Assembly (NCBI GenBank): GCA_013824115.1
Contig: PNNG01000013.1
Location: 1-56,893 of the forward strand
Length of the DNA: 56,893 nucleotides
Direction of reading: 5' to 3'
Origin: Sphingobacteriaceae bacterium
Lineage (GTDB): Bacteria; Bacteroidota; Bacteroidia; UBA7662
Position 1 is the stretch's first letter, and each line of letters begins with the position of its first letter. The notes under the pieces are model-generated. The model did no database searches and was not told where the DNA came from. It saw only the letters and a program-made list of their open reading frames with translations. Below, in pieces: positions 7,279-15,645 of this stretch. The position numbers and the translations under genes were made by a program.

Positions 7279-8670
7279 TTATTTCTTAACCAATTGAGCC
7301 ATTAGCTCTGCTTCTACTACGAGTTTGCTGCCTACAAAAGCCTGTCCGCTCATCTGACAAATGCCTCGACGAATGGGCTCTTTTAAAACGAGCTTGAATA
7401 TAAGGGTGTCGCCCGGTAATACTTTGTCTTTAAATCGAACATTATCAATTCTTAAGAAATAAGTCCAATATCCACCAGGGTCGTCCATCAAATTCAGGCA
7501 CAATATACCACCTGTTTGGGCCATTGCCTCTATGGTAAGTACACCAGGCATTACGGGGTTGCCAGGAAAATGCCCCTGAAAGAAGGGTTCATTCATGGTA
7601 ACATTCTTCACGCCAATGACATAGTCCTTGGTGATTTCCGTGATTTTGTCGACCAATAAAAAGGGATACCGGTGCGGCAAAAACTGCATGATTTGATTTA
7701 CATCGTACACAGCCGGCTGATCGGGCTGGTACGTAGGCACTTCATATTGTTTTTGTTTTTTCTTCAAATGGGCACGCAAAGCTTTGCCAAAACCCACATT
7801 GCTGCTGTGGCCGGGTTTGCTGGCAATCACATGTGCTTTTAGAGGCTTGCCCAATAAGGCCAAATCACCAATCACATCCAATAGTTTGTGACGCGCAGGT
7901 TCATTCACAAAACGCAATTCTACATTATTCAAAATGCCTTCTTTGCGCACCTCAATTTGGGGCTTGTGGAAGACTGTGGCCAACTCGTTGAGCTTCTCAG
8001 GAGCCACCACTCTATCTACTACCACTATGGCATTGTTCAAATCGCCCCCCTTGATGAGGTTGTTTTCTAACAAGGTCTCCAGTTCGTGTAAAAAGCAAAA
8101 AGTACGACACGCGGCAATTTCTTGGCTGAAGTCGGTTATTTTGTTTAAGGTTGCATGTTGCGATCCTAAAACCGGTGAATCGTAATCGATGAGCACCGAA
8201 ACCCGATAATGATCGGAGGGTAAAATGGTGATTTCTACATCTTTCGATTCATCGTAAAAGCGGAAATTCTCCTTGATTTCGATGTACTGCCTGGCGGCTG
8301 CGAGTTCTACAGAACCTGCTGATTCCAATGCCCGCACAAATTCTATGGAACTGCCGTCGGCAATGGGGGTTTCGGGACCGTCTAACGTAATGAGCACATT
8401 GTCGATTTGCATGCCTACCAAGGCAGCCAATACATGCTCTACCGTATACACCTTGGCTTCGCCTTGGGCAATGGTGGTTCCTCTGCTGGTATCTACCACG
8501 TTTTCCACAAGGGCTTGCACCAGCGGCTGTTCGGGCAAATCAATACGCTGAAATACATAGCCGTGGTTGGCAGCGGCAGGGTGAAAGGTCATGGTAACCG
8601 CAGCGCCCGTGTGTATGCCTACACCCGATATCGATACGGCCTTCCCAATGGTCCGTTGATTTTCAATCAT
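7279..8670 (-). CDS. lpxC-fabZ: Bifunctional LpxC deacetylase / FabZ dehydratase
   Basis: A 463-residue fusion that is characteristic of Bacteroidota. Residues 1 to about 305 are LpxC, the zinc UDP-3-O-acyl-GlcNAc deacetylase that commits to lipid A synthesis: VEHVLAAL holds Glu78 and zinc ligand His79, and HKLLDVIGDL (261-270) holds ligands His261 and Asp265. After a charged linker (KKKQKQ, about 304-309), residues 320-463 are FabZ, the 3-hydroxyacyl-ACP dehydratase, with FFQGHFPG (catalytic His367) and IEAMAQ (Glu381). The two enzymes draw on the same hydroxyacyl-ACP pool, so fusion would keep their amounts equal. It overlaps lpxD by 8 bases. Confidence 0.96.
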   Translation of the reverse strand: MIENQRTIGKAVSISGVGIHTGAAVTMTFHPAAANHGYVFQRIDLPEQPLVQALVENVVDTSRGTTIAQGEAKVYTVEHVLAALVGMQIDNVLITLDGPETPIADGSSIEFVRALESAGSVELAAARQYIEIKENFRFYDESKDVEITILPSDHYRVSVLIDYDSPVLGSQHATLNKITDFSQEIAACRTFCFLHELETLLENNLIKGGDLNNAIVVVDRVVAPEKLNELATVFHKPQIEVRKEGILNNVELRFVNEPARHKLLDVIGDLALLGKPLKAHVIASKPGHSSNVGFGKALRAHLKKKQKQYEVPTYQPDQPAVYDVNQIMQFLPHRYPFLLVDKITEITKDYVIGVKNVTMNEPFFQGHFPGNPVMPGVLTIEAMAQTGGILCLNLMDDPGGYWTYFLRIDNVRFKDKVLPGDTLIFKLVLKEPIRRGICQMSGQAFVGSKLVVEAELMAQLVKK

Positions 8671-9715
8671 TATGGGGAGTTGTTGGATTTAACTCGTTAA
8701 AAAACTTCTCGAGTTGCAATATGCGCTTTTCAAAATCGGGCAGCTTGCGAATCAAATTGCTAGTACGCTGACTGTCCATATACTTCATTACTGGCGTGCC
8801 ATTCCATTTTTGACCAGGCTCATTCAACGAGCGAGTAACACCTGTTTGGCCACCTATTTGTGAACCGGGTGCTACATACACATGCCCGGCAAAACCTACT
8901 TGTCCGGCAATTACACACTGTTTGTCGATACGTGTACTGCCCGAAACACCTGTTTGAGCAGCGATTACGGTATTTTCGCCTACTTCTACGTTATGGGCTA
9001 TGTGCACCAGATTGTCGAGCTTCACGCCTTTGCGAATGTAGGTAGCGCCCATGGTAGCCCGGTCGATGGCACAATTGGCCCCAATTTCTACATTGTCTTC
9101 TATGATTACTTTGCCGTTTTGTGCAATTTTCTCATAGTGACCTTCCTTTTGGGGGGCAAAACCAAATCCGTCAGACCCAATCACCACATTGGCATGAATC
9201 ACGCAGCCAGCACCTATTTCACAGTCGTGCAATACGCGAACGCCCGGGTGCAAAATGCTGCCTGGACCAATTTTTACGTTTTTGCCGAGATATACCTGTT
9301 GCATGATTTTGGCACCATCGCCCAAAACCACATTTTCGCCGATGTAAGCGAAAGCACCCACATACACCTCCTGCCCCAACTGAGCCGAATTGGCCACAAA
9401 ACTGGGCTGCTCAATGCCGGTTTCGGTGAAGGTAGCTTGATTGAAAAGACCCAGTAATTTGCTAAATGCCGAATACGGGTCGTCAACCACAACCACAGCG
9501 GGCACTTTGTGGCCGTTTAGTTCAATGTGGTTTGAAACAATCAATACCGAAGCTTCGGTGCTTTGCAAATGGTGCAGGTATTTGGGGTTGGATATAAAAC
9601 TGATGGTGCCCACGCCAGCCTCTTCTATTTTGGCCAGGCGTTGTACAACCACGTCCGGATTGCCAAGAAGTTGGCCCGAGACCAAGTCAGCTATTTGCCG
9701 CGAAGTAAACTGCAT
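8663..9715 (-). CDS. lpxD: UDP-3-O-acylglucosamine N-acyltransferase LpxD
   Basis: LpxD adds the second acyl chain after LpxC. The 350-residue protein has the N-terminal uridine-binding domain (1 to about 100), a run of hexapeptide repeats forming a left-handed beta-helix (about 105-305) and a C-terminal helix (FEKRILQLEKFFNEL) that contacts ACP in known structures. The catalytic histidine is His241 in HIAHNVEVG, matching E. coli His239. A promoter-like GATATTTG on the minus strand (9749-9742), one base off the -7 consensus, lies 27 bases before the start, so lpxD may begin the lpx transcript, possibly with read-through from the HD gene. Confidence 0.96.
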   Translation of the reverse strand: MQFTSRQIADLVSGQLLGNPDVVVQRLAKIEEAGVGTISFISNPKYLHHLQSTEASVLIVSNHIELNGHKVPAVVVVDDPYSAFSKLLGLFNQATFTETGIEQPSFVANSAQLGQEVYVGAFAYIGENVVLGDGAKIMQQVYLGKNVKIGPGSILHPGVRVLHDCEIGAGCVIHANVVIGSDGFGFAPQKEGHYEKIAQNGKVIIEDNVEIGANCAIDRATMGATYIRKGVKLDNLVHIAHNVEVGENTVIAAQTGVSGSTRIDKQCVIAGQVGFAGHVYVAPGSQIGGQTGVTRSLNEPGQKWNGTPVMKYMDSQRTSNLIRKLPDFEKRILQLEKFFNELNPTTPHND

Positions 9716-9760
9716 CAGGTAGTATTCGTCTTATTGACCTGCAAATATCGTAAAAAGCAT

Positions 9761-11053
9761 TCACTTAAGAAAAAGCCAGGTGTTTGCCGGTTGAATGCCT
9801 GTTTTTAGGCTGAATTCCTTGGGTACCGACAAATAATGTTTCACCACCGTTTGGCTCAAGGCTTTCAGATTGAAATTGTCGGAAAGCTCAGTAACTTCCT
9901 TCAAACTGCCATCTTTCCGCAGAATGAGAATAATGTCTTTCTCGGGAAGATACGCATCGTTGGTAACCGTGCCAGATTGCAAAAAGTAACCTACCTCTTG
10001 GGGCAGAACGCCGTAGCGCTGCACTATTTGTTCTTTCAACGACTCTATGAGGGCCGCATCAAAAGCTTCGTTCTGCAAACTTACCCTGTTCAACTGCCTG
10101 TACATAAGGCCGTGGCACAATTGAGATAGCACGAAATCGGGATGTTTGGCCCATACTTTTATGGCGCTGAACAAATCGTGATCGTCTAATTGGGCAAACC
10201 TGTCAATCAACGATGGGTCTTGTTCAAAAGCATCCCTGCCGGGTGCTGCCTCCAAAAAGTATAGCAATTCAGGCGTTCCAAACAGTTTTTCGCCTCTGGT
10301 AGCCAGTTCACGAGCACGCCTCATAATTTGCATCATCCTGAATTCTGCCGCCAATACCGTTTTGTGTAAGTACACCTGCCAATACATCAGCCGGCGAGCT
10401 ACAATGAATTTTTCGATGCTGTAAATGCCTTTTTCTTCCACTACGAGGTTATCGTTGCGCACATCCAACATATGAATGATGCGGTCCCAACTTACCACGC
10501 CTTCTGATACTCCGGTGAAAAAACTGTCGCGTGTGAGGTAGTCTAACCGGTCCATATCGAGCTGCGAACTTACCAGTTGGTGCAGGAAGCGCTTGGGATA
10601 TTGATTGGTGAAAATGGCAATGGCGGTGTCAAGTTGTCCGTTCCACTCCTTATTGATGTGTTCCATCATGCGCAGCGAAATTTCTTCGTGACGCACATCG
10701 GCAATGAACAAATACTCGAGGGCATGAGAAAACGGGCCGTGGCCAATGTCGTGCAGCAAAATGGCTACCAGCACGCCCAGGGCCTCTTCTTCGGTAATTT
10801 CTTGCCCTTTTCCGCGCAGCTGCTGAATTGCCTGCTGCATGAGGTGCATGGCACCCAAGGCATGGTTGTACCGGCTGTGCATGGCTCCGGGGTACACCTG
10901 GTAGGTCATACCTACTTGCTTGATGCGTCGCAACCGCTGGAAGTAAGGATGCTGCAGCAAATCGAACAGCAAGGGGTGCGGAATGGTGAGGAATCCGTAA
11001 ACCGGATCGTTGATTATTTTCTTTTTATTCACAAAGCCTGCGTTGAATGGCAC
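9761..11053 (-). CDS. HD-domain phosphohydrolase
   Basis: A 430-residue HD-domain metal-dependent phosphohydrolase of the dGTPase/SAMHD1-like type. The motif run is complete: HSRYNHALG (first His), LLHDIGHGPFSH (the HD pair), and a downstream Asp in MDRLDYLTRDS, as seen in nucleotide triphosphohydrolases. The family hydrolyses nucleotides; the exact substrate here is not known. It sits just upstream of lpxD on the same strand and is divergent from porX. Two GTG starts are possible, 11053 (used here) or 11032 (VNKKKIINDPVYGF); the second begins where I judge the conserved part of the family to begin. Confidence 0.85.
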   Translation of the reverse strand: MPFNAGFVNKKKIINDPVYGFLTIPHPLLFDLLQHPYFQRLRRIKQVGMTYQVYPGAMHSRYNHALGAMHLMQQAIQQLRGKGQEITEEEALGVLVAILLHDIGHGPFSHALEYLFIADVRHEEISLRMMEHINKEWNGQLDTAIAIFTNQYPKRFLHQLVSSQLDMDRLDYLTRDSFFTGVSEGVVSWDRIIHMLDVRNDNLVVEEKGIYSIEKFIVARRLMYWQVYLHKTVLAAEFRMMQIMRRARELATRGEKLFGTPELLYFLEAAPGRDAFEQDPSLIDRFAQLDDHDLFSAIKVWAKHPDFVLSQLCHGLMYRQLNRVSLQNEAFDAALIESLKEQIVQRYGVLPQEVGYFLQSGTVTNDAYLPEKDIILILRKDGSLKEVTELSDNFNLKALSQTVVKHYLSVPKEFSLKTGIQPANTWLFLK

Positions 11054-11099
11054 GGTAATTCGTCAAATTTCGTTATTCATACCTTAAAACAATCCAGGC

Positions 11100-12659
11100 A
11101 TGTCGCAGAAAATTCAGATTCTTTGGGCCGATGACGAAATCGACCTTCTTAAACCACATATATTGTTCTTAAAATCGAAGGGCTACGACATTACCCCGGT
11201 TACCAACGGCGAAGATGCCGTAGAGGAGGTGGAAAAACGGGTCTTCGATTTGGTTTTTTTGGATGAAAACATGCCTGGGCTCCCTGGTTTAGAGGCACTG
11301 GGCCGCATCAAAGCCCTTCGTCCGGCCTTGCCCGTGGTCATGATTACCAAGAGCGAGGAAGAATACATCATGGAAGAAGCCATCGGCGCGCAAATAGCCG
11401 ATTATTTGATAAAGCCGGTGAATCCGAATCAGATTTTGTTGTCAATCAAAAAAATCCTCGACCACAAACGCCTAATCAGTGAAAAAACCACCTCGGGCTA
11501 CCAACAAGATTTCAGGAATTTAGGGATGGCCTTCAACGATGATTTGAATGCACGCCAATGGGCCGAAACCTACCAAAAGTTGGTGCACTGGGAAATTGAG
11601 CTGGAGAAAAGTCAGGACAACGGCATGAAAGAAGTTTTTGCCATGCAAAAGGCCGAAGCCAACAGGCAGTTCAGCAGGTTTATAGCCGACAATTACCTCG
11701 ATTGGCTCAACGAGCCCGACGATGAAACGCCTGTTTTATCGCACAATTTGCTGCGAAAGAAGTTTTTCCCCTTGATGCAAGAGGGCAAGCCTCATTTTTT
11801 GGTGGTGATCGACAATTTGCGGCTCGATCAGTTGCGCATGATTGAACCCATGCTGGCCGAGCATTTTCATTTCGACAAGGTGGAAACTTACTACAGTATT
11901 TTGCCAACCAGCACCGAATTTGCCCGCAATGCGCTGTTTGCTGGCCTGATGCCCGCAGAAATCAAGAAGCGTTTTCCCGATAAATGGGTCGACGGCGACG
12001 ATGAGGGCAGCAAAAACATGCACGAAGCCTTTTTCTTGCAAGAACAGCTCAAGCGCATGGGCAAAAACCTCAAGATTGGCTATCATAAAATCACCACCTT
12101 ACAACAAGGTAAGCAGCTGGTTGATAATGCGGCCAATTTGTTCTCAAACGACCTGAGTGTGGTGGTTTACAATTTTGTAGATATGCTGAGCCACGCACGC
12201 AGCGAAATGAACGTCATCAAAGAGCTGGCCGACGATGATGCTGCCTACCGAAGCATTACCCGTTCGTGGTTTGAGCATTCGGCCTTGTTCGATCTGCTTA
12301 AAAAAGTGGCTGAAAAAGGCATCCCAGTGGCCATTACCACCGACCATGGCACCATCAAAGTGGGCGAGCCTGTTCGCATTGTGGGTGACAGAAATACCAC
12401 TACCAATTTGCGCTACAAGGAGGGAAAAAATTTGAGTTACGACAAAGGCGATTTGTTTGTGATAGACAAGCCCGAAAAGGCCCATCTCATCAAGCCCTAC
12501 CTCAGTTCTACTTATGTGTTCGCTACTTCCGATCAATATTTCTGCTACCCCAACAACTACCATCATTTTGTGAATTTGTACCGCAATACCTTTCAACATG
12601 GGGGTATTTCGTTGGAAGAGGTGGTGGTGCCCTTTGCGGTGTTGAGGCCCAAGGGTTAG
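11100..12659 (+). CDS. porX: PorX, response regulator with PglZ domain controlling T9SS
   Basis: A 519-residue protein matching PorX, which with the kinase PorY regulates type IX secretion genes in Bacteroidota. Residues 1 to about 120 are a receiver domain with acidic pocket Asp11/Asp12, phospho-acceptor Asp55 (VFLDENMPG), Thr83 and Lys105. After a helical linker, residues from about 230 onward form an alkaline-phosphatase-like PglZ domain: VVIDNLRLDQ, the nucleophile-type segment PTSTEFARN (269-277, Thr272), and TTDHGT with metal-binding residues. In studied PorX the PglZ domain cleaves nucleotide or phosphodiester substrates. Unlike a normal response regulator it has no helix-turn-helix domain. 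Two likely T9SS clients lie at 49191 and 52543 of this window. Confidence 0.93.
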   Translation: MSQKIQILWADDEIDLLKPHILFLKSKGYDITPVTNGEDAVEEVEKRVFDLVFLDENMPGLPGLEALGRIKALRPALPVVMITKSEEEYIMEEAIGAQIADYLIKPVNPNQILLSIKKILDHKRLISEKTTSGYQQDFRNLGMAFNDDLNARQWAETYQKLVHWEIELEKSQDNGMKEVFAMQKAEANRQFSRFIADNYLDWLNEPDDETPVLSHNLLRKKFFPLMQEGKPHFLVVIDNLRLDQLRMIEPMLAEHFHFDKVETYYSILPTSTEFARNALFAGLMPAEIKKRFPDKWVDGDDEGSKNMHEAFFLQEQLKRMGKNLKIGYHKITTLQQGKQLVDNAANLFSNDLSVVVYNFVDMLSHARSEMNVIKELADDDAAYRSITRSWFEHSALFDLLKKVAEKGIPVAITTDHGTIKVGEPVRIVGDRNTTTNLRYKEGKNLSYDKGDLFVIDKPEKAHLIKPYLSSTYVFATSDQYFCYPNNYHHFVNLYRNTFQHGGISLEEVVVPFAVLRPKG

Positions 12660-12727
12660 CGCCGGGGTGAATGGGAGGAGCAAATAGACATTTTGCGTCG
12701 GAACTGCATCAATTTTTAAAACCCTGT

Positions 12728-12781
12728 AAACCGGCATAAAAGTTTGTATGCCTGCATATTAAGCTGTTTTTATGCCGGTTT
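12728..12781. repeat. Nested inverted repeat downstream of porX
   Basis: A perfect 14-bp inverted repeat (AAACCGGCATAAAA at 12728-12741, TTTTATGCCGGTTT at 12768-12781) encloses a second small palindrome, TATGC-CT-GCATA (12747-12758). Because GGCATA can pair with either of two TATGCC copies, two mutually exclusive folds are possible. It lies 70 bases after the porX stop and may be its terminator, though the T-run afterwards is short. The surrounding 12660-12870 holds no gene I can support. Confidence 0.55.
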
Positions 12782-12870
12782 CAAGGCTTTTCCATTGTCA
12801 CTCCAATGTAATCGTTCTGTTAAATCACGTCAAAATGATGCAATCGATTTTTAAAAATAATGCAAAGTTG

Positions 12871-13016
12871 TACCTTTGTGACATCGATTAACGAACAAAG
12901 GCCATCGAATTCGATAGCCTTTTCATTTCGGATCTTGCAGCAACCTGTTATCAGGAGCTGAAGTTCATACAACAGGTTTTAGGAAAGCGCCGTCGGGAGA
13001 CGGCGCTTTGTTTTTC
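12871..13016 (+). ncRNA. Candidate small RNA or attenuated leader
   Basis: A perfect -7 box TACCTTTG (12871-12878) with a weak TTTT-type -33 element is followed by about 130 non-coding bases that fold into three successive hairpins: AAGGC...GCCTT around an ATCG/CGAT stem (12898-12922), AACCTGTT/AACAGGTT (about 12940-12979), and a strong intrinsic terminator GCGCCGTC/GACGGCGC followed by TTTGTTTTT (12985-13015). This is the layout of an independent small RNA, or of a leader that ends before the EVE-pyrR-pyrB operon at 13149. I do not recognise an SRP RNA, tmRNA, 6S or known riboswitch core. Function unknown. Confidence 0.45.
12984..13015 (+). terminator. Strong intrinsic terminator before the EVE-pyrR-pyrB operon
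   Basis: Eight G/C-rich pairs, GCGCCGTC with loop GGGA and GACGGCGC, extended by AAA/TTT and followed by TTTGTTTTT. It ends the candidate small RNA and sits about 130 bases before the EVE start codon. The stretch 13017-13148 contains no further gene; TATTTTCG at 13137-13144 is a poor -7 candidate. Confidence 0.75.
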
Positions 13017-13148
13017 TGGGGGCAATATACACAGCATTTTAATTGAGCAAAACTTTTTGCATATTTTTTTTTGAGAGAGCACAATAATGCATCAAGCTAC
13101 TACACATACGCCTCACCAAGAAGTCGGCATTTTATGTATTTTCGTGCC

Positions 13149-13556
13149 ATGAATTACTGGTTGTTGAAATCGGAACCCCATGTTTACAGCATCGACGATT
13201 TAATCAGCGAAGGCGAAGGCGTTTGGGATGGTGTAAGAAACTACCAGGCACGCAACAACCTGAGGGCCATGCTGCCCGGCGATTTGGCTTTATTTTACCA
13301 TTCGAATATTGGCATGGAGGTAGTAGGCCTGGTGGAAATAAGTGCTTCGGCTTTTCAAGATCCTACAACCGACGACAATCGCTGGCTTGCGGTGGGCGTA
13401 AAACCCGTTCAAAAATTCGCAAAGCCCATACCTTTGAAGCTGCTGAAAGCCGATCCGTTTTTCGAACAGTTGCCTTTGGTGCGTCACAGTCGGTTGTCGG
13501 TGATGCCTGTTGACAAAGCGCATTTTGATGCCATTTTAGCCCTAGGAAACGCATGA
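13149..13556 (+). CDS. EVE-domain protein
   Basis: A 135-residue single-domain EVE protein, a relative of the PUA/YTH fold that in studied cases binds modified bases in DNA or RNA. Motifs seen: NYWLLKSEP at the start, GVWDGVRNYQARNNLR, GDLALFYHS and a C-terminal LVRHSRLSVMPV segment, all characteristic. The frame is open upstream, but I start at ATG 13149 because the conserved domain begins there. It overlaps pyrR by 4 bases (ATGA), so the two are co-translated. The base it recognises is not predictable; the link to pyrimidine genes is noted as a finding. Confidence 0.9.
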   Translation: MNYWLLKSEPHVYSIDDLISEGEGVWDGVRNYQARNNLRAMLPGDLALFYHSNIGMEVVGLVEISASAFQDPTTDDNRWLAVGVKPVQKFAKPIPLKLLKADPFFEQLPLVRHSRLSVMPVDKAHFDAILALGNA

Positions 13557-14095
13557 GCCAACAGCGCCGTTTGATAGTCCCTCAGCCCCAATTGCGCATC
13601 ATTTTAGAGCGCTTGGCAGCCCAATTGATAGAACGCCATGGCGATTTTAATCAAACTGTAATCATTGGCTTACAGCCCAGAGGCAGCTTGTTGGCAGCCC
13701 GCTTACACGCACTGTTGGAAGTGCAAACCGGCAACAAAATTACTTTTGGGAAACTCGACACTACCTTTTATCGCGACGATTTTCGTCGCGGCAAAGAGCT
13801 GCTCATCCCCAATAGCAACCACATCGACTTCAGCATAGAAGGCAAAGAGGTGGTTTTGGTCGACGATGTGCTTTATACCGGCCGAACCGTTCGGGCTGGC
13901 CTCGATGCCTTGCTCGATTTTGGCCGACCTGCCAAGGTGGAATTGCTGGTATTGGTAGAGCGCTTGTACACCCAAGAAATACCCATCCACCCCGATTATG
14001 TGGGGCGCAAGGTAAACACCCTCACCAACGAAAAAGTGGTAGTGGGCTGGAAGGAAATAGAAGGAGAAGACAACATCTGGATTATATCGCAATAA
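13553..14095 (+). CDS. pyrR: PyrR-type phosphoribosyltransferase
   Basis: A 180-residue type I phosphoribosyltransferase matching PyrR, which in other bacteria regulates pyr genes by binding mRNA and also has uracil phosphoribosyltransferase activity. The PRPP loop VVLVDDVLYTGRT (100-112) is intact, and the N-terminal GLQPRGSLLAARL and KLDTTFYRDDF segments are typical of PyrR. It lies directly before pyrB (1 base apart). I see no canonical PyrR-binding loop upstream, so RNA-based control here is unproven; it may act mainly as an enzyme. Confidence 0.9.
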   Translation: MSQQRRLIVPQPQLRIILERLAAQLIERHGDFNQTVIIGLQPRGSLLAARLHALLEVQTGNKITFGKLDTTFYRDDFRRGKELLIPNSNHIDFSIEGKEVVLVDDVLYTGRTVRAGLDALLDFGRPAKVELLVLVERLYTQEIPIHPDYVGRKVNTLTNEKVVVGWKEIEGEDNIWIISQ

Positions 14096-14096
14096 T

Positions 14097-15014
14097 ATGT
14101 CGGCCATCAGCACCAAACACCTCATCAGCATCAAAGACCTCAGCAGCGAGGACATCGAACTGATTTTCAGCACCGCCGACAATTTCAAGGAAGTAATTAA
14201 CCGCCCCATTAAAAAGGTGCCTTCTTTGCGCGATATCACCGTAGCCAATGTGTTTTTCGAAAATTCAACACGCACCCGCTTATCGTTTGAACTAGCGGAA
14301 AAACGTTTATCGGCCGATGTGGTGAATTTTTCTGCTTCGGGAAGCTCTGTTTCAAAAGGTGAAACCCTGGTAGACACAGTGAAGAACATCCTGGCCATGA
14401 AGGTCGACATGGTAGTAATGCGTCACAGCAGCGCGGGTGCCTGCGAGTTTCTGGCCCGAAACATTGATGCCAAAGTGATCAATGCGGGTGATGGCGCCCA
14501 CGAGCACCCCACGCAGGCCTTGCTCGATGCCTATTCCATCAGGGAGAAATATGGCAATGTGGCGGGTTTGAAAGTGGCTATTATCGGCGATATTCTGCAT
14601 AGCCGTGTAGCATTGTCGAACATTTTCTGCCTCCATAAATTAGGTGCCGAAGTAATGGTATGCGGACCAACCACGCTCATGCCCAAGTACATTTCGAGCC
14701 TCGGGGTGAAGGTGAGTCACAACGTACGCGAAGCTCTCGAATGGTGCAATGTGGCCAATATCCTCCGCATCCAGCTCGAACGGCAACAAACACGCTACTT
14801 TCCTTCCTTACGTGAATACACCTTGCACTTTGGCGTAAACAAGGCCTTGTTGGAAGAAGTAGGTCGCGATATCACCATCATGCACCCAGGCCCCATCAAC
14901 CGGGGGGTAGAACTAGATTCTGATGTGGCCGATTCGGGACAAAGCATCATCCTGAATCAGGTTGAAAACGGGGTGGCCGTACGCATGGCTGCACTTTATT
15001 TATTGGCCAATTAA
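14097..15014 (+). CDS. pyrB: Aspartate carbamoyltransferase catalytic subunit
   Basis: PyrB joins carbamoyl phosphate and aspartate, the committed step of pyrimidine synthesis. The 305-residue protein has the carbamoyl-phosphate motif FFENSTRTRLSFE, the HPTQALLD motif, the 80s-loop region SASGSSVSKGET with its conserved Ser and Lys, and the MHPGPINRGVE segment of the aspartate domain. No regulatory subunit gene pyrI is adjacent. It is the third gene of the EVE-pyrR-pyrB operon and is followed by a terminator. Confidence 0.97.
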   Translation: MSAISTKHLISIKDLSSEDIELIFSTADNFKEVINRPIKKVPSLRDITVANVFFENSTRTRLSFELAEKRLSADVVNFSASGSSVSKGETLVDTVKNILAMKVDMVVMRHSSAGACEFLARNIDAKVINAGDGAHEHPTQALLDAYSIREKYGNVAGLKVAIIGDILHSRVALSNIFCLHKLGAEVMVCGPTTLMPKYISSLGVKVSHNVREALEWCNVANILRIQLERQQTRYFPSLREYTLHFGVNKALLEEVGRDITIMHPGPINRGVELDSDVADSGQSIILNQVENGVAVRMAALYLLAN

Positions 15015-15040
15015 AAACCCTCCCGAAGGAGGGCTTTGAA
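15014..15040. terminator. Bidirectional terminator between pyrB and the converging gene
   Basis: CCCTCC-CGAA-GGAGGG (15018-15033) is flanked by AAAAA on the left and CTTT on the right, so it can stop transcription from pyrB and, with TTTTTAA on the minus strand, from the gene ending at 15061. Confidence 0.75.
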
Positions 15041-15060
15041 TAAGGACTCAGATTACTTAG

Positions 15061-15510
15061 TTAGCGGTTTGTGGCTGGCACATCGGCTAAAATAGCCCGG
15101 TTGTGCAACCAAACAGCCTGCTGTAATTTATCGTCTCCTTCCAAGAGGTGGTAGTAAGATATGCCTTCTAGAACAATGATGCCACCCAAACTGGCGAGAA
15201 TGGCAGGTGTAGACACAAAGGGAATCACGAAAACCAACCCCAAACCTGCAATAGACGTCCAATAGCCAATGCGCTGGTGTCTTACTGATTCACCCATGAC
15301 CACAAGTGCCTCATCGCTTCGCAAATGAGGTAGCAAACGCTGGCCAAAAATGCCCATGCGTTGTGAAATGGCGTTGCCTTTGAAAAATTTACCGGAAGAA
15401 GGTTCTAAGAGGATCGATTCGCGATCATAGGTCTGCTGGGCAGCAGATTGGGCATGGGTTTGCCAAGTTCCGACCATCAGAAAAAGACAAAGCAAAATGG
15501 CATGTTTCAT
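15061..15510 (-). CDS. Small exported or membrane protein, unknown function
   Basis: A 149-residue protein starting at ATG 15510 with a clear signal peptide (MKHAILLCLFLMVGTWQTHAQ), a polar stretch (about 25-85) and one or two hydrophobic segments (about 88-125, including IGYWTSIAGLGLVFVIPF and a Gly-rich IILEGI-like stretch). The frame is open 15 codons further upstream, but the signal peptide decides the start. It resembles the many short uncharacterised Bacteroidota envelope proteins; I recognise no family. It lies after the cbb3 cluster on the same strand but beyond a terminator, so it is probably a separate unit. Confidence 0.65.
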   Translation of the reverse strand: MKHAILLCLFLMVGTWQTHAQSAAQQTYDRESILLEPSSGKFFKGNAISQRMGIFGQRLLPHLRSDEALVVMGESVRHQRIGYWTSIAGLGLVFVIPFVSTPAILASLGGIIVLEGISYYHLLEGDDKLQQAVWLHNRAILADVPATNR

Positions 15511-15588
15511 TGGTGTTTGTTTTGTGGAGTAAAAATAATGCACCGTATAACGCAAAACAAACGGAATTTATGCACAGCTATTTTCAAA

Positions 15589-15610
15589 ACAAAAGGAGGC
15601 CCGCGCCTCC
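15589..15610 (-). terminator. Terminator of the cbb3 oxidase cluster
   Basis: Read on the minus strand: GGAGGC-GCGG-GCCTCC followed by TTTTGTTTT, about 35 bases after the stop of the SafE-like gene. Perfect six-pair G/C stem with a T-run, so a good intrinsic terminator. Confidence 0.7.
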
Positions 15611-15645
15611 CGGCGCAGACCCCACTAACCTGAATTGTATGAAAA

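Noticed and set aside
12871-13016. Candidate small RNA as SRP RNA or a PyrR-binding attenuator
   Set aside because: The conserved GGAAG-type tip of SRP RNA and the PyrR-binding loop motif are both missing.
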